From Rhizobiaceae bacterium (lineage in GTDB: Bacteria > Pseudomonadota > Alphaproteobacteria > Rhizobiales > Rhizobiaceae): a DNA stretch of 64,000 bases. Shown piece by piece: positions 8,579-19,583 of the stretch (position 1 is the first letter of the stretch; the number at the start of each line of letters is the position of its first letter). The stretch covers positions 970,749-1,034,748 of the forward strand of contig JAHBYU010000001.1 of assembly GCA_019635775.1 (NCBI GenBank), read 5' to 3'. The notes below the pieces were generated by a model. It saw only the letters and a program-made list of their open reading frames with translations, was not told the origin of the DNA and ran no database searches. Both the position numbers and the translations under genes were made by a program.

Positions 8579-11224
8579 ATGATTCAACCGGTCGGCGACG
8601 GGGGAGCCGTCTTTCGGGAATCACTTTTGATGGCACGAGAGCCGCGCGGCGACTTCTATCCTTCTCCAATAGTGGACCAGAACACCCGTCCTGGCGCCGT
8701 CGCACGGCTCATCATCTTCGTTGTGGTGCTGACGGGCTCGGCGATCGTCTTCGGCATTTTCCGGGAGCGCCTCGGCGATCCTTTCCTGCTCGGCATGCTG
8801 GGTGTGCTGGCGATGATCGGGGTCGGGTATCTTTTCGCCACGGCCATCGGCTTCGTACAGATAGCGCCCCGTTCCACGACCGACGAATTGTCGAAATCCT
8901 TCGTGGATTCGACGCCGCAGGGGCTCGTCGTAACCGATTCAAAGGGACGGATCGTTTACGCGAACAAGGCCTATGGCGAGATGACAGGCGCATCGTCGGC
9001 GGCGGACATACGATCGATCGAAAATCTCTTGTCGGACGTGCCGGAGGCTTCCGGGATCGTCTACCGTATCGGCATGGGGTTGCGCGACGGTATCGCCGGC
9101 GATGGCGAGTTCAGGCTGTCTCAGGCGCTTCGACCGGGAGGCGAACCGGGTGCCCGCTGGTATCGTGTGAGCGCGCGCACGTTCAAGGCGCCTGGCAGGC
9201 GTCAACCGCTGCTTGCTTGGCAGTTGGAGGACATTTCGCGCGAACGTGCTGAACAGGAGCGCTTCTTTCTTGATCTCCAGAAGGCGATTGATCACCTGGA
9301 TCATGCGCCCGCAGGCTTCCTGGCTGCGGATCAGGAAGGTCGGGTCACCTACATAAATGCCACTCTCGCCGAATGGCTTGGCATAGACCTCGCCAGTTTT
9401 ACGCCGGGCGCCATGACGCTGCCCGAGATCGTTGCAGGCGATGGGATGGCGCTGATCCGTTCCGTGAAGGCCGATCCCGGTACCACGAGAAACGCGGTCG
9501 TCGATCTCGATCTGGCGACAGTCACCGGCGAAGTGCTTCCCGTGCGCTTCATGCATCGGGTTTCTGCAAGCCGCGACGGCGTGATGGGCCCCAGCCGAAC
9601 GATAGTCCTCAACAGGACACAGGGTTCTGACGCGTCGGCGGAACTGAGGGCTTCGGAAATCCGCTTCACGCGCTTCTTCAATTCAACGCCGATGGCAATC
9701 GCAGGCGTCGATCTGCAGGGCCGAATCGTCCGAACCAACGCGCCGTTCCTTTCGCTGTTCGCTGGCGTGGTCGACCGCGATGCCATCGATCACAAGATCC
9801 GCCTCGACACGGTTATCCACGAGCGCGACCGCCCGGCCTTTGCCGCGGCCCTTGAGAAGGCGAGGCAGAGGCAAGCCGACATCGAACCGATCGACACGGT
9901 CCTGCCCAATGACGAGGAGCGCCATATCCGCTTCTATGTGAACGCGGTTGCAGAAGGGACCGGCGGCGAGGAGGCCGAGGAGGCTTCGATCGTCTATGCC
10001 GTGGACACGACCGAGCAGAAGGCCCTCGAGGCGCAGATGGCGCAGAGCCAGAAGATGCAGGCGGTTGGCCAGTTGGCGGGCGGAATCGCGCATGACTTCA
10101 ACAATGTGCTGACTGCCATCATCATGGCGTCTGATCTGCTGCTGACCAATCATCGGCCGTCCGACCCGTCCTTCCCGGATATCATCAACATCAAGCAGAA
10201 CGCCAATCGGGCAGCTTCGCTGGTCAGGCAGTTGCTGGCCTTCTCCCGCAAACAGACGCTGCGACCCGAAGTCCTGAACCTGACCGATGTGCTGGCGGAT
10301 CTGCGCATGCTTCTGGCGCGGCTCGTGGGCAACCAGATCAAACTGAAGGTGGATCACGGGCGCGACCTCTGGCCGGTCAGGGTCGATATTGGCCAGTTCG
10401 AGCAGGTCATCGTCAATTTGGCGGTGAACGCGCGCGACGCCATGCCCGACGGCGGCGAACTGACTGTCCGGACCTCGAACGTAACGGCCGAGGAGACAAG
10501 GGCGTTCGGATATCGTGAACTGGTGCCGGCGGACTACGTCGAGATCGAAGTCGAGGATTCCGGCACCGGAATTCCTCCAGATGTACTGAAGAAAATTTTC
10601 GAGCCCTTTTTCACGACCAAGGAAGTCGGCAAGGGCACCGGGCTTGGGCTGTCGATGGTCTACGGCATCATCAAGCAGACTGGTGGCTTCATCTATTGCG
10701 ATTCCGAGGTTGGCCAGGGCACCGTCTTCCGAATATTCCTTCCACGCCACATTCCGGAAGTTCAGCCTCAACCCGCCATCCCTTCATCCGCAGAAGCGCC
10801 GGTGCAGCAGGCAAGTGCACCAAAGCCTGCGGATCAGGTTCGCGACCTGTCGGGATCCGCGACGGTCCTTCTTGTCGAGGACGAGGACGCGGTTCGCATG
10901 GGTGGCATGAGGGCGCTTACCTCGCGCGGCTATACTGTGCATGAGGCTTCGTCGGGCGTCGAAGCACTCGAGATCTACGACGAGCTGGAGGGGCGTGTTG
11001 ATATCGTCGTCTCGGATGTGGTCATGCCGGAGATGGACGGCCCGACGCTTCTTGGCGAGTTGCGTAAGCTGCAGCCCGACATCAAGTTTGTCTTCGTGTC
11101 CGGATATGCTGAAGATGCCTTCGCCAAGAACCTGCCCGCGGACGCCAAGTTCGGTTTCCTGCCGAAGCCCTTTTCGCTCAAGCAATTGGCTACGGTAGTG
11201 AAGGAAGTACTCGAGGCCGAATAA
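8579..11224 (+). CDS. cckA: Hybrid sensor histidine kinase CckA
   Basis: An 881-residue hybrid kinase. Two membrane helices (about residues 40-60 and 68-90) lead into three PAS-like regions (starting near [30 protein letters not shown] and [13 protein letters not shown]). A HisKA box [14 protein letters not shown] follows with His505, then a HATPase with [13 protein letters not shown] and [12 protein letters not shown], and a C-terminal receiver with the phospho-acceptor Asp813 in [10 protein letters not shown]. This is the architecture of CckA, which feeds phosphate through ChpT to CtrA and CpdR and so controls the alphaproteobacterial cell cycle. The ATG at 8579 has GGAGAG just upstream; an ATG 17 codons later is an alternative. 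chpT and ctrA are not in this window. Confidence 0.92.
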   Translation: MIQPVGDGGAVFRESLLMAREPRGDFYPSPIVDQNTRPGAVARLIIFVVVLTGSAIVFGIFRERLGDPFLLGMLGVLAMIGVGYLFATAIGFVQIAPRSTTDELSKSFVDSTPQGLVVTDSKGRIVYANKAYGEMTGASSAADIRSIENLLSDVPEASGIVYRIGMGLRDGIAGDGEFRLSQALRPGGEPGARWYRVSARTFKAPGRRQPLLAWQLEDISRERAEQERFFLDLQKAIDHLDHAPAGFLAADQEGRVTYINATLAEWLGIDLASFTPGAMTLPEIVAGDGMALIRSVKADPGTTRNAVVDLDLATVTGEVLPVRFMHRVSASRDGVMGPSRTIVLNRTQGSDASAELRASEIRFTRFFNSTPMAIAGVDLQGRIVRTNAPFLSLFAGVVDRDAIDHKIRLDTVIHERDRPAFAAALEKARQRQADIEPIDTVLPNDEERHIRFYVNAVAEGTGGEEAEEASIVYAVDTTEQKALEAQMAQSQKMQAVGQLAGGIAHDFNNVLTAIIMASDLLLTNHRPSDPSFPDIINIKQNANRAASLVRQLLAFSRKQTLRPEVLNLTDVLADLRMLLARLVGNQIKLKVDHGRDLWPVRVDIGQFEQVIVNLAVNARDAMPDGGELTVRTSNVTAEETRAFGYRELVPADYVEIEVEDSGTGIPPDVLKKIFEPFFTTKEVGKGTGLGLSMVYGIIKQTGGFIYCDSEVGQGTVFRIFLPRHIPEVQPQPAIPSSAEAPVQQASAPKPADQVRDLSGSATVLLVEDEDAVRMGGMRALTSRGYTVHEASSGVEALEIYDELEGRVDIVVSDVVMPEMDGPTLLGELRKLQPDIKFVFVSGYAEDAFAKNLPADAKFGFLPKPFSLKQLATVVKEVLEAE

Positions 11225-11275
11225 CTGTTGTGTGTCCAGTATAGAGTCCGTTGGCAAAGACAGTTGCTGGCGTGG

Positions 11276-11290
11276 TTAAGATAATTTTAG
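11276..11290 (+). promoter_or_regulatory. Possible CtrA box downstream of cckA
   Basis: TTAA, seven bases, TTAG in an AT-rich patch between cckA and the 59-residue gene. The CtrA consensus is TTAA-N7-TTAA, so there is one mismatch in the second half. It lies 176 bp before the small gene. A chance match is possible. Confidence 0.25.
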
Positions 11291-11466
11291 CACAAATTGA
11301 TATACTTGAAGCCGTTGAGTTGAGTCGGTTGTCGTGCATTCCCGGGTGCCGTTCCGCGTAGCGGGGTGTGGCTGTCGTGTGGCGGCAAGTTTCACGCAAG
11401 CGCAGCCCCCCAAAGTGTTCCTGAAATCTTTCGTTGCAGCGGTGAGCCAGCGAAGAGGGGCAACTT

Positions 11467-11646
11467 ATGGACCAATATGCAGAAGACATTACGAAGCAAC
11501 GTCTGACGGACCGTCTGGATATAGTCATGGCCATCAACATCCTGCGCGGGCAGGGGTACGACCATGAAGATCTGATCCAGGAAATCACGCGCATTTTCTA
11601 CATCGACCTTGACGAGTACAACGACATCGTCAGCAAGGCCGCCTGA
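11467..11646 (+). CDS. Small helical protein of unknown function (59 aa)
   Basis: An ATG with GAGGGG upstream opens a 59-codon frame ending in TGA. The product is acidic and predicted helical: DQYAEDITKQRLTDRL, then DIVMAINILRGQGYDHEDL, then ITRIFYIDLDEYNDIV. There is no signal peptide, membrane segment or cysteine. The pattern, with a regular heptad-like spread of Leu/Ile, suggests a small helix-bundle protein that binds a partner. I recall similar short proteins in rhizobial genomes but cannot name a family. It stands alone between cckA and the convergent carboxyltransferase gene (27 bp gap). The spacing from cckA (242 bp) and a possible CtrA box suggest its own promoter. Confidence 0.7.
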   Translation: MDQYAEDITKQRLTDRLDIVMAINILRGQGYDHEDLIQEITRIFYIDLDEYNDIVSKAA

Positions 11647-11673
11647 GATAGGGCCCGGCCTTACAGCCGCTCC

Positions 11674-13206
<1,533 letters not shown>

Positions 13207-13588
13207 CGTGTGTCTCCCTCTCGCCAATGTCGTATCACGACAGAAGGGGCGCGCAAGCGCGGCGACGAGCACAACCCAATGCATTGCTGCAATGCAGCAG
13301 GGCACTTGCTATTTCCTGCGAACTGGACCATATGCCGTCACATAGGCGCGTGGGCCGGCATGCTGTCCGGCTTTCCCGATCGAACGGGACTGGTTGCGTC
13401 TGTTTCCCTGCAAATCCGTTTTTGGAAGCGTGGCGGAAAAGTCCTGCGGATAATCTGCAGGCGCGACAGCGCAGCCGAACGGATGGAAGAGCATCCGTCG
13501 CCTTGTCGTTCACAAACAATACCGACCAACGCAGGTTGCGCCCTGCGTGTGGGCGTTTGCGGCATAGCCGCCTGAAAGAAGAATAAAA
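13207..13588. other. 382-bp divergent intergenic region, pccB / DEAD-box helicase
   Basis: No convincing gene was seen. Near the helicase start there are several short hairpins: CCTGC/GCAGG around 13432-13460, CGCAGG/CCTGCG around 13530-13549, and GCGGC/GCCGC around 13558-13571, directly before the AGAAGAA ribosome site. These could form a structured 5' leader for the helicase mRNA, as is common for cold-responsive RNA helicases. Promoters for both genes must lie here; none was clear enough to call. Confidence 0.4.
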
Positions 13589-15124
13589 TTGACCAACGAA
13601 CTCAATGCGGGACCGACCGGTTTCGCGAAACTCGGCATCACCGGCGCGCTTCTCAAGGCCACTGCTTCGGCAGGCTTCGACAATCCCAAGCCCGTGCAGG
13701 AACAGGCCATTCCGCCATTCCTGGCCGGCAATGACGTGCTCGGCGTGGCCCAGACCGGCTCAGGCAAGACGGCTGCCTTCGCGTTGCCGATCCTGACGAA
13801 GATCGTGGCGCTGGGCAGCAAGCGTGTGCCCAAGACGGCGCGTGCGCTGATCCTGGCCCCGACGCGCGAACTCGCAGTCCAGATCGAGGAAACCGTCAAG
13901 GTTCTCTCCAAGGGACTGCATATTTCTACAGCCCTGGTGCTCGGCGGCGTTTCCCGCTTCAGCCAGGTCAAGAAGATCGCGCCGGGCGTCGACGTGCTCG
14001 TGGCGACCCCCGGCAGGCTCACCGACCTTGTGCGGGAGCGGGACGTAAACCTGTCGGAGACGCGCTGGCTCGTGCTTGATGAGGCAGACCGCATGCTCGA
14101 CATGGGTTTCATCAACGATGTCCGCCGGATCGCCAAGGCAACGCATCGTGATCGCCAGACCGCTCTCTTCTCTGCGACGATGCCTGCGGAGATCGAGGAG
14201 CTCGCGCGGGGGATCATGAAGGATCCGGTGCATGTCGAGGTCTCTCCGCAGGGTACGACGGCTTCCGAAATCCATCAGAGTGTCGTGCTGGCCCGCCTCA
14301 AGCAGAAGCGTAAGATCCTCTCGGATATGCTCGCCAACCCCGACATGAGCTCCGTCATCGTGTTTGCACGTACGAAGCATGGCGCTGACCGCGTTGTCCG
14401 CGATCTGGAGCGCGACGGTTTCCAGGCAGCCGTCATTCACGGCAACAAGAGCCAGAACGCCCGCCAGAAGGCTCTGAACGGTTTTCGCGACGGTTCCGTC
14501 CGGATTCTTGTGGCGACGGACATCGCGGCGCGGGGCATCGACGTACCCGGCATCAGCCATGTCGTGAATTTCGACCTGCCAGACGAGGCCGAAAGCTACG
14601 TGCACCGGATTGGCCGCACAGGACGAAATGGAGCGGATGGCATTGCCATTACGCTGGTCGACCCCTCCGAGAACGGCAAGTTGCGTCAGGTGGAGAGGAT
14701 CATCCGCATGAAGCTGCCGGTCTCGGCGGATCATACCGGCGAGGCGGACCCGCCGCGGCCGGCCGGCGAGCGCCAGGCAACGTTCGCTTCGGCGAATGAC
14801 CGCGGCCAGCCTGCCCGCCCACGCAAGCCGCATCATCGCGGCCAGGGGCCGAAGCGGGATGAACGGGGACAGCAGCTCGAGCGCAACGGCGAGAAGCGGA
14901 ATCATGGTCAGCGCAATGCCGAGGACGTGACTGTGAACGGTGCTGGCCGCAACAGCCCTGCGCCGCGTTCGGGCTTTGGCCATAAAAATCACGCTGGAAA
15001 GGCCGAGGATGGCCGCCACGAAGCCGGGCGCCCAAATCAGGGCAAGCCTGCCGGCAAGAAGCCTTTCCGCAAGAAGCGGCGTAGCGGCAGCTTCGGTGGA
15101 GGCAGGCCCGCGCGCGCCGCATAG
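13589..15124 (+). CDS. DEAD-box ATP-dependent RNA helicase, RhlE-like
   Basis: A 511-residue DEAD-box helicase. All core motifs are visible: Q motif in GFDNPKPVQEQAI, motif I AQTGSGKT, Ia PTRELAVQ, II DEAD, III SAT, then ARGIDVPG and HRIGRTGR in the second RecA domain. After residue ~385 comes a basic, Arg/Lys/Gly/Pro-rich tail of ~125 residues typical of RhlE-type helicases and likely to bind RNA. These enzymes remodel RNA during ribosome assembly, mRNA decay and cold growth. The start is TTG (LTNELNAG) with AGAAGAA before it; there is no ATG in a sensible place. Two strong hairpins follow the stop. Confidence 0.92.
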   Translation: MTNELNAGPTGFAKLGITGALLKATASAGFDNPKPVQEQAIPPFLAGNDVLGVAQTGSGKTAAFALPILTKIVALGSKRVPKTARALILAPTRELAVQIEETVKVLSKGLHISTALVLGGVSRFSQVKKIAPGVDVLVATPGRLTDLVRERDVNLSETRWLVLDEADRMLDMGFINDVRRIAKATHRDRQTALFSATMPAEIEELARGIMKDPVHVEVSPQGTTASEIHQSVVLARLKQKRKILSDMLANPDMSSVIVFARTKHGADRVVRDLERDGFQAAVIHGNKSQNARQKALNGFRDGSVRILVATDIAARGIDVPGISHVVNFDLPDEAESYVHRIGRTGRNGADGIAITLVDPSENGKLRQVERIIRMKLPVSADHTGEADPPRPAGERQATFASANDRGQPARPRKPHHRGQGPKRDERGQQLERNGEKRNHGQRNAEDVTVNGAGRNSPAPRSGFGHKNHAGKAEDGRHEAGRPNQGKPAGKKPFRKKRRSGSFGGGRPARAA

Positions 15125-15131
15125 CGCTGCG

Positions 15132-15149
15132 GGTGGCCGATCGGCCACC
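15132..15149. repeat. 18-bp perfect palindrome after the helicase gene
   Basis: GGTGGCCGATCGGCCACC reads the same on both strands and starts 8 bp after the helicase stop. As RNA it would form a 7-bp stem with a GATC loop. It may act as a weak terminator or mRNA 3' end stabiliser; no T run follows. Confidence 0.6.
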
Positions 15150-15179
15150 ATACCTGGTCCAATTGCCTGTTGGGGATCA

Positions 15180-15224
15180 ATGAGATAGGGCGGTCGGGAT
15201 GATGTCCCGGCCGCCCTATCTCAT
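15180..15224. repeat. Strong 20-bp-stem hairpin between the helicase and MFS genes
   Basis: Two 20-nt arms (15180-15199 and 15205-15224) pair completely, with one G-U pair, around the 5-nt loop TGATG. No T tail is present on either strand, so it is not a classical intrinsic terminator. It ends 29 bp before the MFS start codon and close to its ribosome site. Possible roles: RNA 3' end barrier, processing site, or an element limiting MFS translation. Confidence 0.75.
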
Positions 15225-15253
15225 GTCGGACGTCTCACACGGGGAGGAACAGC

Positions 15254-16456
15254 ATGGCGGGAATCGCAGCGCTCGCGGTCGCCTATGTTCTGTCGCAATT
15301 CTACCGTTCGTTTCTGGCCGTTCTTACGCCTGCGTTGTCGACCGATCTCGGCATGACGAAAGCCGATCTTTCGATGGCGTCGGGAATATGGTTCGCCGTC
15401 TTTGCATTGGCACAATTCGCCGTGGGAGTGTCGCTCGACAGGTTCGGCCCTCGCATGACCGCGTCTGTGATGCTGGGTGTATTCGGCGGCGCCGGCGCCT
15501 TCCTCTTCACGGTGGCCATGACTCCCTGGATGGTCATCGCGGCAATGGCCCTGATCGGGTTGGGGTGCGCCCCGGTCCTCATGGCGATGCTTTTCATCTT
15601 TGCGCGGACCTACTCGGCAGCCCGTTTCGCCGTGCTTGCGTCATGGACCATAGCCTTCGGCACGGCCGGAAACGTGATTGGCGCCGCACCGATGGCAGCG
15701 GCCGTCGAGATGGTTGGCTGGCGAAACGCGATGGCGTTTCTCGGGCTCGTCACCGTTCTGGTGGCCGTGATGATAGCGCTCGCCGCGCGCGATCCGGCAA
15801 GGCCGGCGACCCGAGAAGGTCAAAGGACAGGCCTGTCCGGTTATGTCGATCTTCTCCGCATGCGCGTTCTGTGGCCGATCATTCCGCTTGCTGCCATCAA
15901 TGCCGCTCCGATGAACGGCATAAGGGGTCTCTGGGCCGGGCCCTACCTTGAGGATGTCTATGGGTTGGACGCGCTGTCGATCGGCGAGGTGACAACCTTC
16001 ATGGCTCTTGCGATGGTCGCGGGATCGTTCCTATACGGTCCGCTCGACACGATTTTCCGGACACGCAAATGGGTTGCCACAGGCGGCACCACCATCACCC
16101 TGCTGACGCTGCTTTTTCTTGCTATGAATCCGGTGCAGGAAGTTTTCTTCGTCACCGTCATCTTCATCGTCATTGGGCTGTCGGGCAGTGGTTTCGGGCT
16201 GATCATGGCGCATGCGCGCGCTTTCTTCCCCGATCACCTGACAGGTCGCGGGGTGACGCTCATGAACTTTTTCTCCATCGGCGGCGTCGGGGTCATGCAA
16301 TTCGCAACTGGCGCGGTATTCACTGCCCGCTCCGTTCCCGGCGATCCGGTGTCGGGATATGTCGCGCTGTTCTCCTTCTATGCGATCATGGTGGGCCTGA
16401 CGCTGGCGATATATCTCTTCTCGAAAGACGCCAGGCCGGAAATGATCACACGATAG
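15254..16456 (+). CDS. Major facilitator superfamily transporter
   Basis: A 400-residue inner-membrane carrier with twelve predicted helices and the MFS loop 2-3 signature in modified form (GVSLDRFGPRM). The N-terminal half starts with a membrane helix around AVAYVLSQFYRSFLAVL, without a cleavable signal. The substrate is not evident. The sequence (SGIWFAVFALAQF, GLSGSGFGLIMAHARAFFPDH) resembles uncharacterised MFS proteins of rhizobia with distant similarity to nitrate or sugar-phosphate porters. A GAGGAA ribosome site precedes the ATG. It is flanked upstream by a strong hairpin and downstream by a convergent YciI-like gene with only 3 bp between stops. Confidence 0.88.
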   Translation: MAGIAALAVAYVLSQFYRSFLAVLTPALSTDLGMTKADLSMASGIWFAVFALAQFAVGVSLDRFGPRMTASVMLGVFGGAGAFLFTVAMTPWMVIAAMALIGLGCAPVLMAMLFIFARTYSAARFAVLASWTIAFGTAGNVIGAAPMAAAVEMVGWRNAMAFLGLVTVLVAVMIALAARDPARPATREGQRTGLSGYVDLLRMRVLWPIIPLAAINAAPMNGIRGLWAGPYLEDVYGLDALSIGEVTTFMALAMVAGSFLYGPLDTIFRTRKWVATGGTTITLLTLLFLAMNPVQEVFFVTVIFIVIGLSGSGFGLIMAHARAFFPDHLTGRGVTLMNFFSIGGVGVMQFATGAVFTARSVPGDPVSGYVALFSFYAIMVGLTLAIYLFSKDARPEMITR

Positions 16457-16459
16457 GCG

Positions 16460-16894
16460 TCAGGCGTTGGTCGCAAGCCTGTCGGCTTCGGCCTGCACTC
16501 TGTTAGCCTGCTCGCGAACCTCCTGCGTAAGGTTGTCGCCAAAATCATCCATCTCGAAGATCGGTCGAATCTCGATTTCCGACGGACCTGGCATTGGGTT
16601 GGGGCATCGCTTGACCCATTCGATGGCTTCTTCCAGCGAGCCAACCTGCCAGATCCAGTATCCCGCTATGAGCTCACTGGTTTGCGCGAACGGACCATCA
16701 ATGACGGTCCGGTCCGTGCCGTCGAAGCTGACGCGCACGCCGTGCGCGCTGGGACGCAGGCCATCACCCGCCAGCATGATCCCAGCCTTAACCAGTTCTT
16801 CGTTGTAGTTCATCATCGCGGTCAGCAATTCCTCGCTCGGCATGAAGCCGGCTTCACTATCTTGCGTAGCCTTGACGATCACCATGCATCGCAT
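16460..16894 (-). CDS. YciI-like (DGPF domain) protein
   Basis: The 144-residue product is a YCII/DGPF-domain protein. It starts MRCMVIVKATQDSEAG, carries the family motif DGPFAQTSELIAGYW in the middle, and has a C-terminal extension of ~30 charged residues. The domain forms a ferredoxin-like dimer with a putative active-site His/Asp; functions are mostly unknown. Such genes are often paired with an ECF sigma factor, but none lies here. The frame runs 67 codons further upstream over the divergent intergenic region; that extension is not protein-like and was rejected. The downstream neighbour is the convergent MFS gene. Confidence 0.87.
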   Translation of the reverse strand: MRCMVIVKATQDSEAGFMPSEELLTAMMNYNEELVKAGIMLAGDGLRPSAHGVRVSFDGTDRTVIDGPFAQTSELIAGYWIWQVGSLEEAIEWVKRCPNPMPGPSEIEIRPIFEMDDFGDNLTQEVREQANRVQAEADRLATNA

Positions 16895-17066
16895 CGGAAT
16901 TTCCTCACTCGTGTTCGTGTTGCAGCATTGTATCCATGACGAATGCTGCTCGTCCGATCCGACATGATGCTCCGGCTTTTTTTGACAAGACCCTTCGCGC
17001 CCAGCTTGACCGGCGTTTGGCCGGCTGTAGGCTGCACTGGTCGCGAAACCGTGCGGGAGGAAACGC

Positions 17067-18764
17067 ATGCCGTGGTTCACCTGGAAATCCAGCATGGTCG
17101 CGGCAGTAGCGATCCTGCTTCCGCTTCAGGCTGCATTGGCCGAAACGATCGTTTTGCGCGGTGCGCGCGTGCTTACGATGGAGGAAGGGAAGCCCTACGC
17201 GCAAGCCATTGCTCTCGTGGACGGCAAGATCGCGGCCGTCGGGTCCGCCGCCGACATGGAGCCCTATCTCGAAGGCGCCACTGTGTATGATCTTCCGCCT
17301 GAGATGCTGGTCATGCCGGCCTTCCAGGATTCTCACAACCATCTGATCTGGAGTGCGGCGCAGGCCGAGGACATCAGCCTGTCCGAAGTGTCGGATGAGG
17401 CGGGCCTCAGGGCAGCCATTGAGCCGGTGATGGGCACGCTGCCTGACGGTGCATGGCTTCGTGGGGGCGGCTGGAGCGTCGCGGTCTACAAGGAGCCAAG
17501 TGCCGCGGCTCTCGACAAGATCACCGGCGACCGGCCCGCCTATTTCGAGGACGTCGACGGTCATTCCGGCTGGGCGAACTCGGCGGCCCTGAAGGCTGCC
17601 GGCATCGATTCCAGCACCAAGGATCCTGAAGGTGGCCGGATCGAAAGGGACTCGCAGGGCAATCCCACCGGGCTGCTTCGTGAGAATGCCATGGCATTGG
17701 TCGCCGACCTGCTGCCCGACTATCCTGACAGTCAGGTTGATACAGGTTTCGACAAGGCCCAGGCCGAGGCTATCAGCTACGGCGTGGCCGCGATGATCGA
17801 TCCAAGCGCAAAGGACTGGATGCTGAAGGGCTACCAGCGGGCAGACGGCGAAGGCCGGATGAAACTGCGCGTCAAGGCGGCAGTTCAGGTCGATGCAGCC
17901 GAGGGCGTTGCGGGCGTGCAGCGTACGCTCGACCTGCAGAAGCGGTATGCTTCGCCACATTTGCAGATCAATTCTGTCAAGCTCTTCGTGGATGGTGTGA
18001 TCGAGACTGGCACTGCTGCGCTTCTGGCGGCCTATGTCGGCTCGAACTCTTCAGGCGACCTTCTTTTCACGCCCGAGCAGATCAACGAGATTGCTGTCGC
18101 GGGCGACAAGGCCGGGCTGCAGCTGCATGCGCATGCGATTGGCGACCGTGCCGTGCGCGTCGCGCTGGACGTCTATGAAGCCGCTCAGAAGGTTAACGGA
18201 AAGCGCGACAGCCGGCATCAGATCACGCATCTGGAACTCATCGATCCCGCGGACATTGCCCGTTTCGGGCAGCTTGGCGTCATCGCCAACATACAGGCCC
18301 TGTGGGCCTATCCGGAGACCTACATCGAGGACCTCACCGAGCCGGTCATCGGGCCGGAGAGATCGGAATGGCTTTACCCCTTCGGTGCATTGAACGAGGC
18401 AGGCGCGACCATCGCGGGAGCCAGCGACTGGAGCGTATCGTCGATGAATCCGCTGGAAGCGATCCAGATCGGGGTGACGCGTCAGGATCCGGCCACGCCT
18501 GAGGGGCGCGTGCTGACGCCGCAGCATCGGCTGGGCGTCATGGATATGCTGGAGGCCTACACTGTGAACGGCGCTTATGCCGCGTTCGACGAAGCCAACT
18601 CAGGAACGCTGACGGTCGGCAAGCGTGCCGATGTCATCGTTCTCGACAAGGACCTGACCAGGATAGCGCCGACCGAAATATCGTCTTCGAAGGTTCTGCT
18701 CACCCTGATAGACGGCGAGCTGGCCTATAAGGCCGACGCATTGCCTGCGCCGGCCACGCCTTAG
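17067..18764 (+). CDS. Exported amidohydrolase, YtcJ/amidohydrolase-3 family
   Basis: A 565-residue metal-dependent hydrolase of the amidohydrolase-3 (YtcJ-like) group. A signal peptide is clear at the N terminus (hydrophobic stretch VAAVAILLPLQAALA, cleavage near ALA-ETI), so the enzyme should be periplasmic. Metal-binding motifs visible are DSHNHLIW (HxH strand 1), QLHAHAIGDRAV, a histidine in HQITHLELID, and the conserved acidic residue in GASDWSVSSMNP. The substrate is unknown; relatives hydrolyse cyclic amides or imides. A GGGAGG site lies 6 bp before the ATG. Divergent from the YciI gene, convergent with the SDR gene. An exported member is less usual than cytosolic ones. Confidence 0.88.
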   Translation: MPWFTWKSSMVAAVAILLPLQAALAETIVLRGARVLTMEEGKPYAQAIALVDGKIAAVGSAADMEPYLEGATVYDLPPEMLVMPAFQDSHNHLIWSAAQAEDISLSEVSDEAGLRAAIEPVMGTLPDGAWLRGGGWSVAVYKEPSAAALDKITGDRPAYFEDVDGHSGWANSAALKAAGIDSSTKDPEGGRIERDSQGNPTGLLRENAMALVADLLPDYPDSQVDTGFDKAQAEAISYGVAAMIDPSAKDWMLKGYQRADGEGRMKLRVKAAVQVDAAEGVAGVQRTLDLQKRYASPHLQINSVKLFVDGVIETGTAALLAAYVGSNSSGDLLFTPEQINEIAVAGDKAGLQLHAHAIGDRAVRVALDVYEAAQKVNGKRDSRHQITHLELIDPADIARFGQLGVIANIQALWAYPETYIEDLTEPVIGPERSEWLYPFGALNEAGATIAGASDWSVSSMNPLEAIQIGVTRQDPATPEGRVLTPQHRLGVMDMLEAYTVNGAYAAFDEANSGTLTVGKRADVIVLDKDLTRIAPTEISSSKVLLTLIDGELAYKADALPAPATP

Positions 18765-18767
18765 GCC

Positions 18768-19583
18768 TCAATCGCGGAAACGGCCGGGCATCAGTGGACG
18801 CCCGCGCCACCGCGCCACCGCGTTTATGAAGCTGAAGACTGCCCGATGCGGCAGGATGCTCAGGAACTTGATCGTCCAGGTAAACCGACGCGGGAAGGTG
18901 GTTTCGAAACCTCCTGAGCGGATCGCCTTCAGGATCCGGCGCGAAGCCTCTTCCACCGGCACGAGCGCCGGCATCAGGATTTTGTTCTTGGCGGCAAGGG
19001 GGGTATCCACGAAGCCAGGGTTCACTACCTGGATACGGATGTTCATTTTCGGAAGGTCGTATTGGAGTGCTTCCGCCATGTTGTTCAGCGCCGCCTTGGT
19101 GGCGCCATAGGCGGCCAGCGTGGGCCATCCGAAATAGGCGGCCACGGAACCCATCAACACGATCTGGCCGCGGCCTCGAGAGCGCATGCGCTCGATCAGA
19201 GGTACCAGGGCATTCAGCACCCCGAAGAGGTTCACGTCGTATGTTTTGCGGAATGTCTCGACAGTCAGGTTTTCCGAATGCACCGGGAGGTAAACGCCGG
19301 CATTGAGCACCGCGAGGACAATAGCCCCCGCCTGGTTTTCGATTTCGCCAACCGTTGCTGTCATCCCGGCTTCGTCCGTGACGTCGCAGTAAAACGCGAG
19401 TATCTTTCCCGGCAGGTTACGCGCGTCGTCGATGACGGGTTCGATGCGATCCTGTTCGCGCGACGTTATGGCGACGGTCCAGCCTTCCGCGGCAAGATCA
19501 AGCGCCAACTGACGGCCGATCCCGGTAGCGCCGCCCGTAATCCACGCCACGCCATGTTGCCTGTTGGCCCTGTAGATCGCCAT
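18768..19583 (-). CDS. Short-chain dehydrogenase/reductase
   Basis: A 271-residue classical SDR enzyme using NAD(P)H. The cofactor motif is TGGATGIG near residue 15, the NAG motif appears in LNAGVYLP, and the catalytic Ser-Tyr-Lys set is visible as MGSVAAYFG followed by YGATKAAL. The C terminus is long and basic with a hydrophobic segment (FLSILPHRAVFSFI), as in SDRs that act on membrane lipids or fatty acyl substrates. The ATG at 19583 is chosen since AGGGGACG precedes it; an ATG nine codons earlier has no ribosome site. Substrate unknown. Convergent with the amidohydrolase (3 bp gap) and divergent from cysK. Confidence 0.88.
   Translation of the reverse strand: MAIYRANRQHGVAWITGGATGIGRQLALDLAAEGWTVAITSREQDRIEPVIDDARNLPGKILAFYCDVTDEAGMTATVGEIENQAGAIVLAVLNAGVYLPVHSENLTVETFRKTYDVNLFGVLNALVPLIERMRSRGRGQIVLMGSVAAYFGWPTLAAYGATKAALNNMAEALQYDLPKMNIRIQVVNPGFVDTPLAAKNKILMPALVPVEEASRRILKAIRSGGFETTFPRRFTWTIKFLSILPHRAVFSFINAVARWRGRPLMPGRFRD

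Noticed and set aside
16895-17095. 67-codon extension of the YciI-like gene
   Set aside because: It covers the divergent promoter region before the amidohydrolase gene and is not protein-like.
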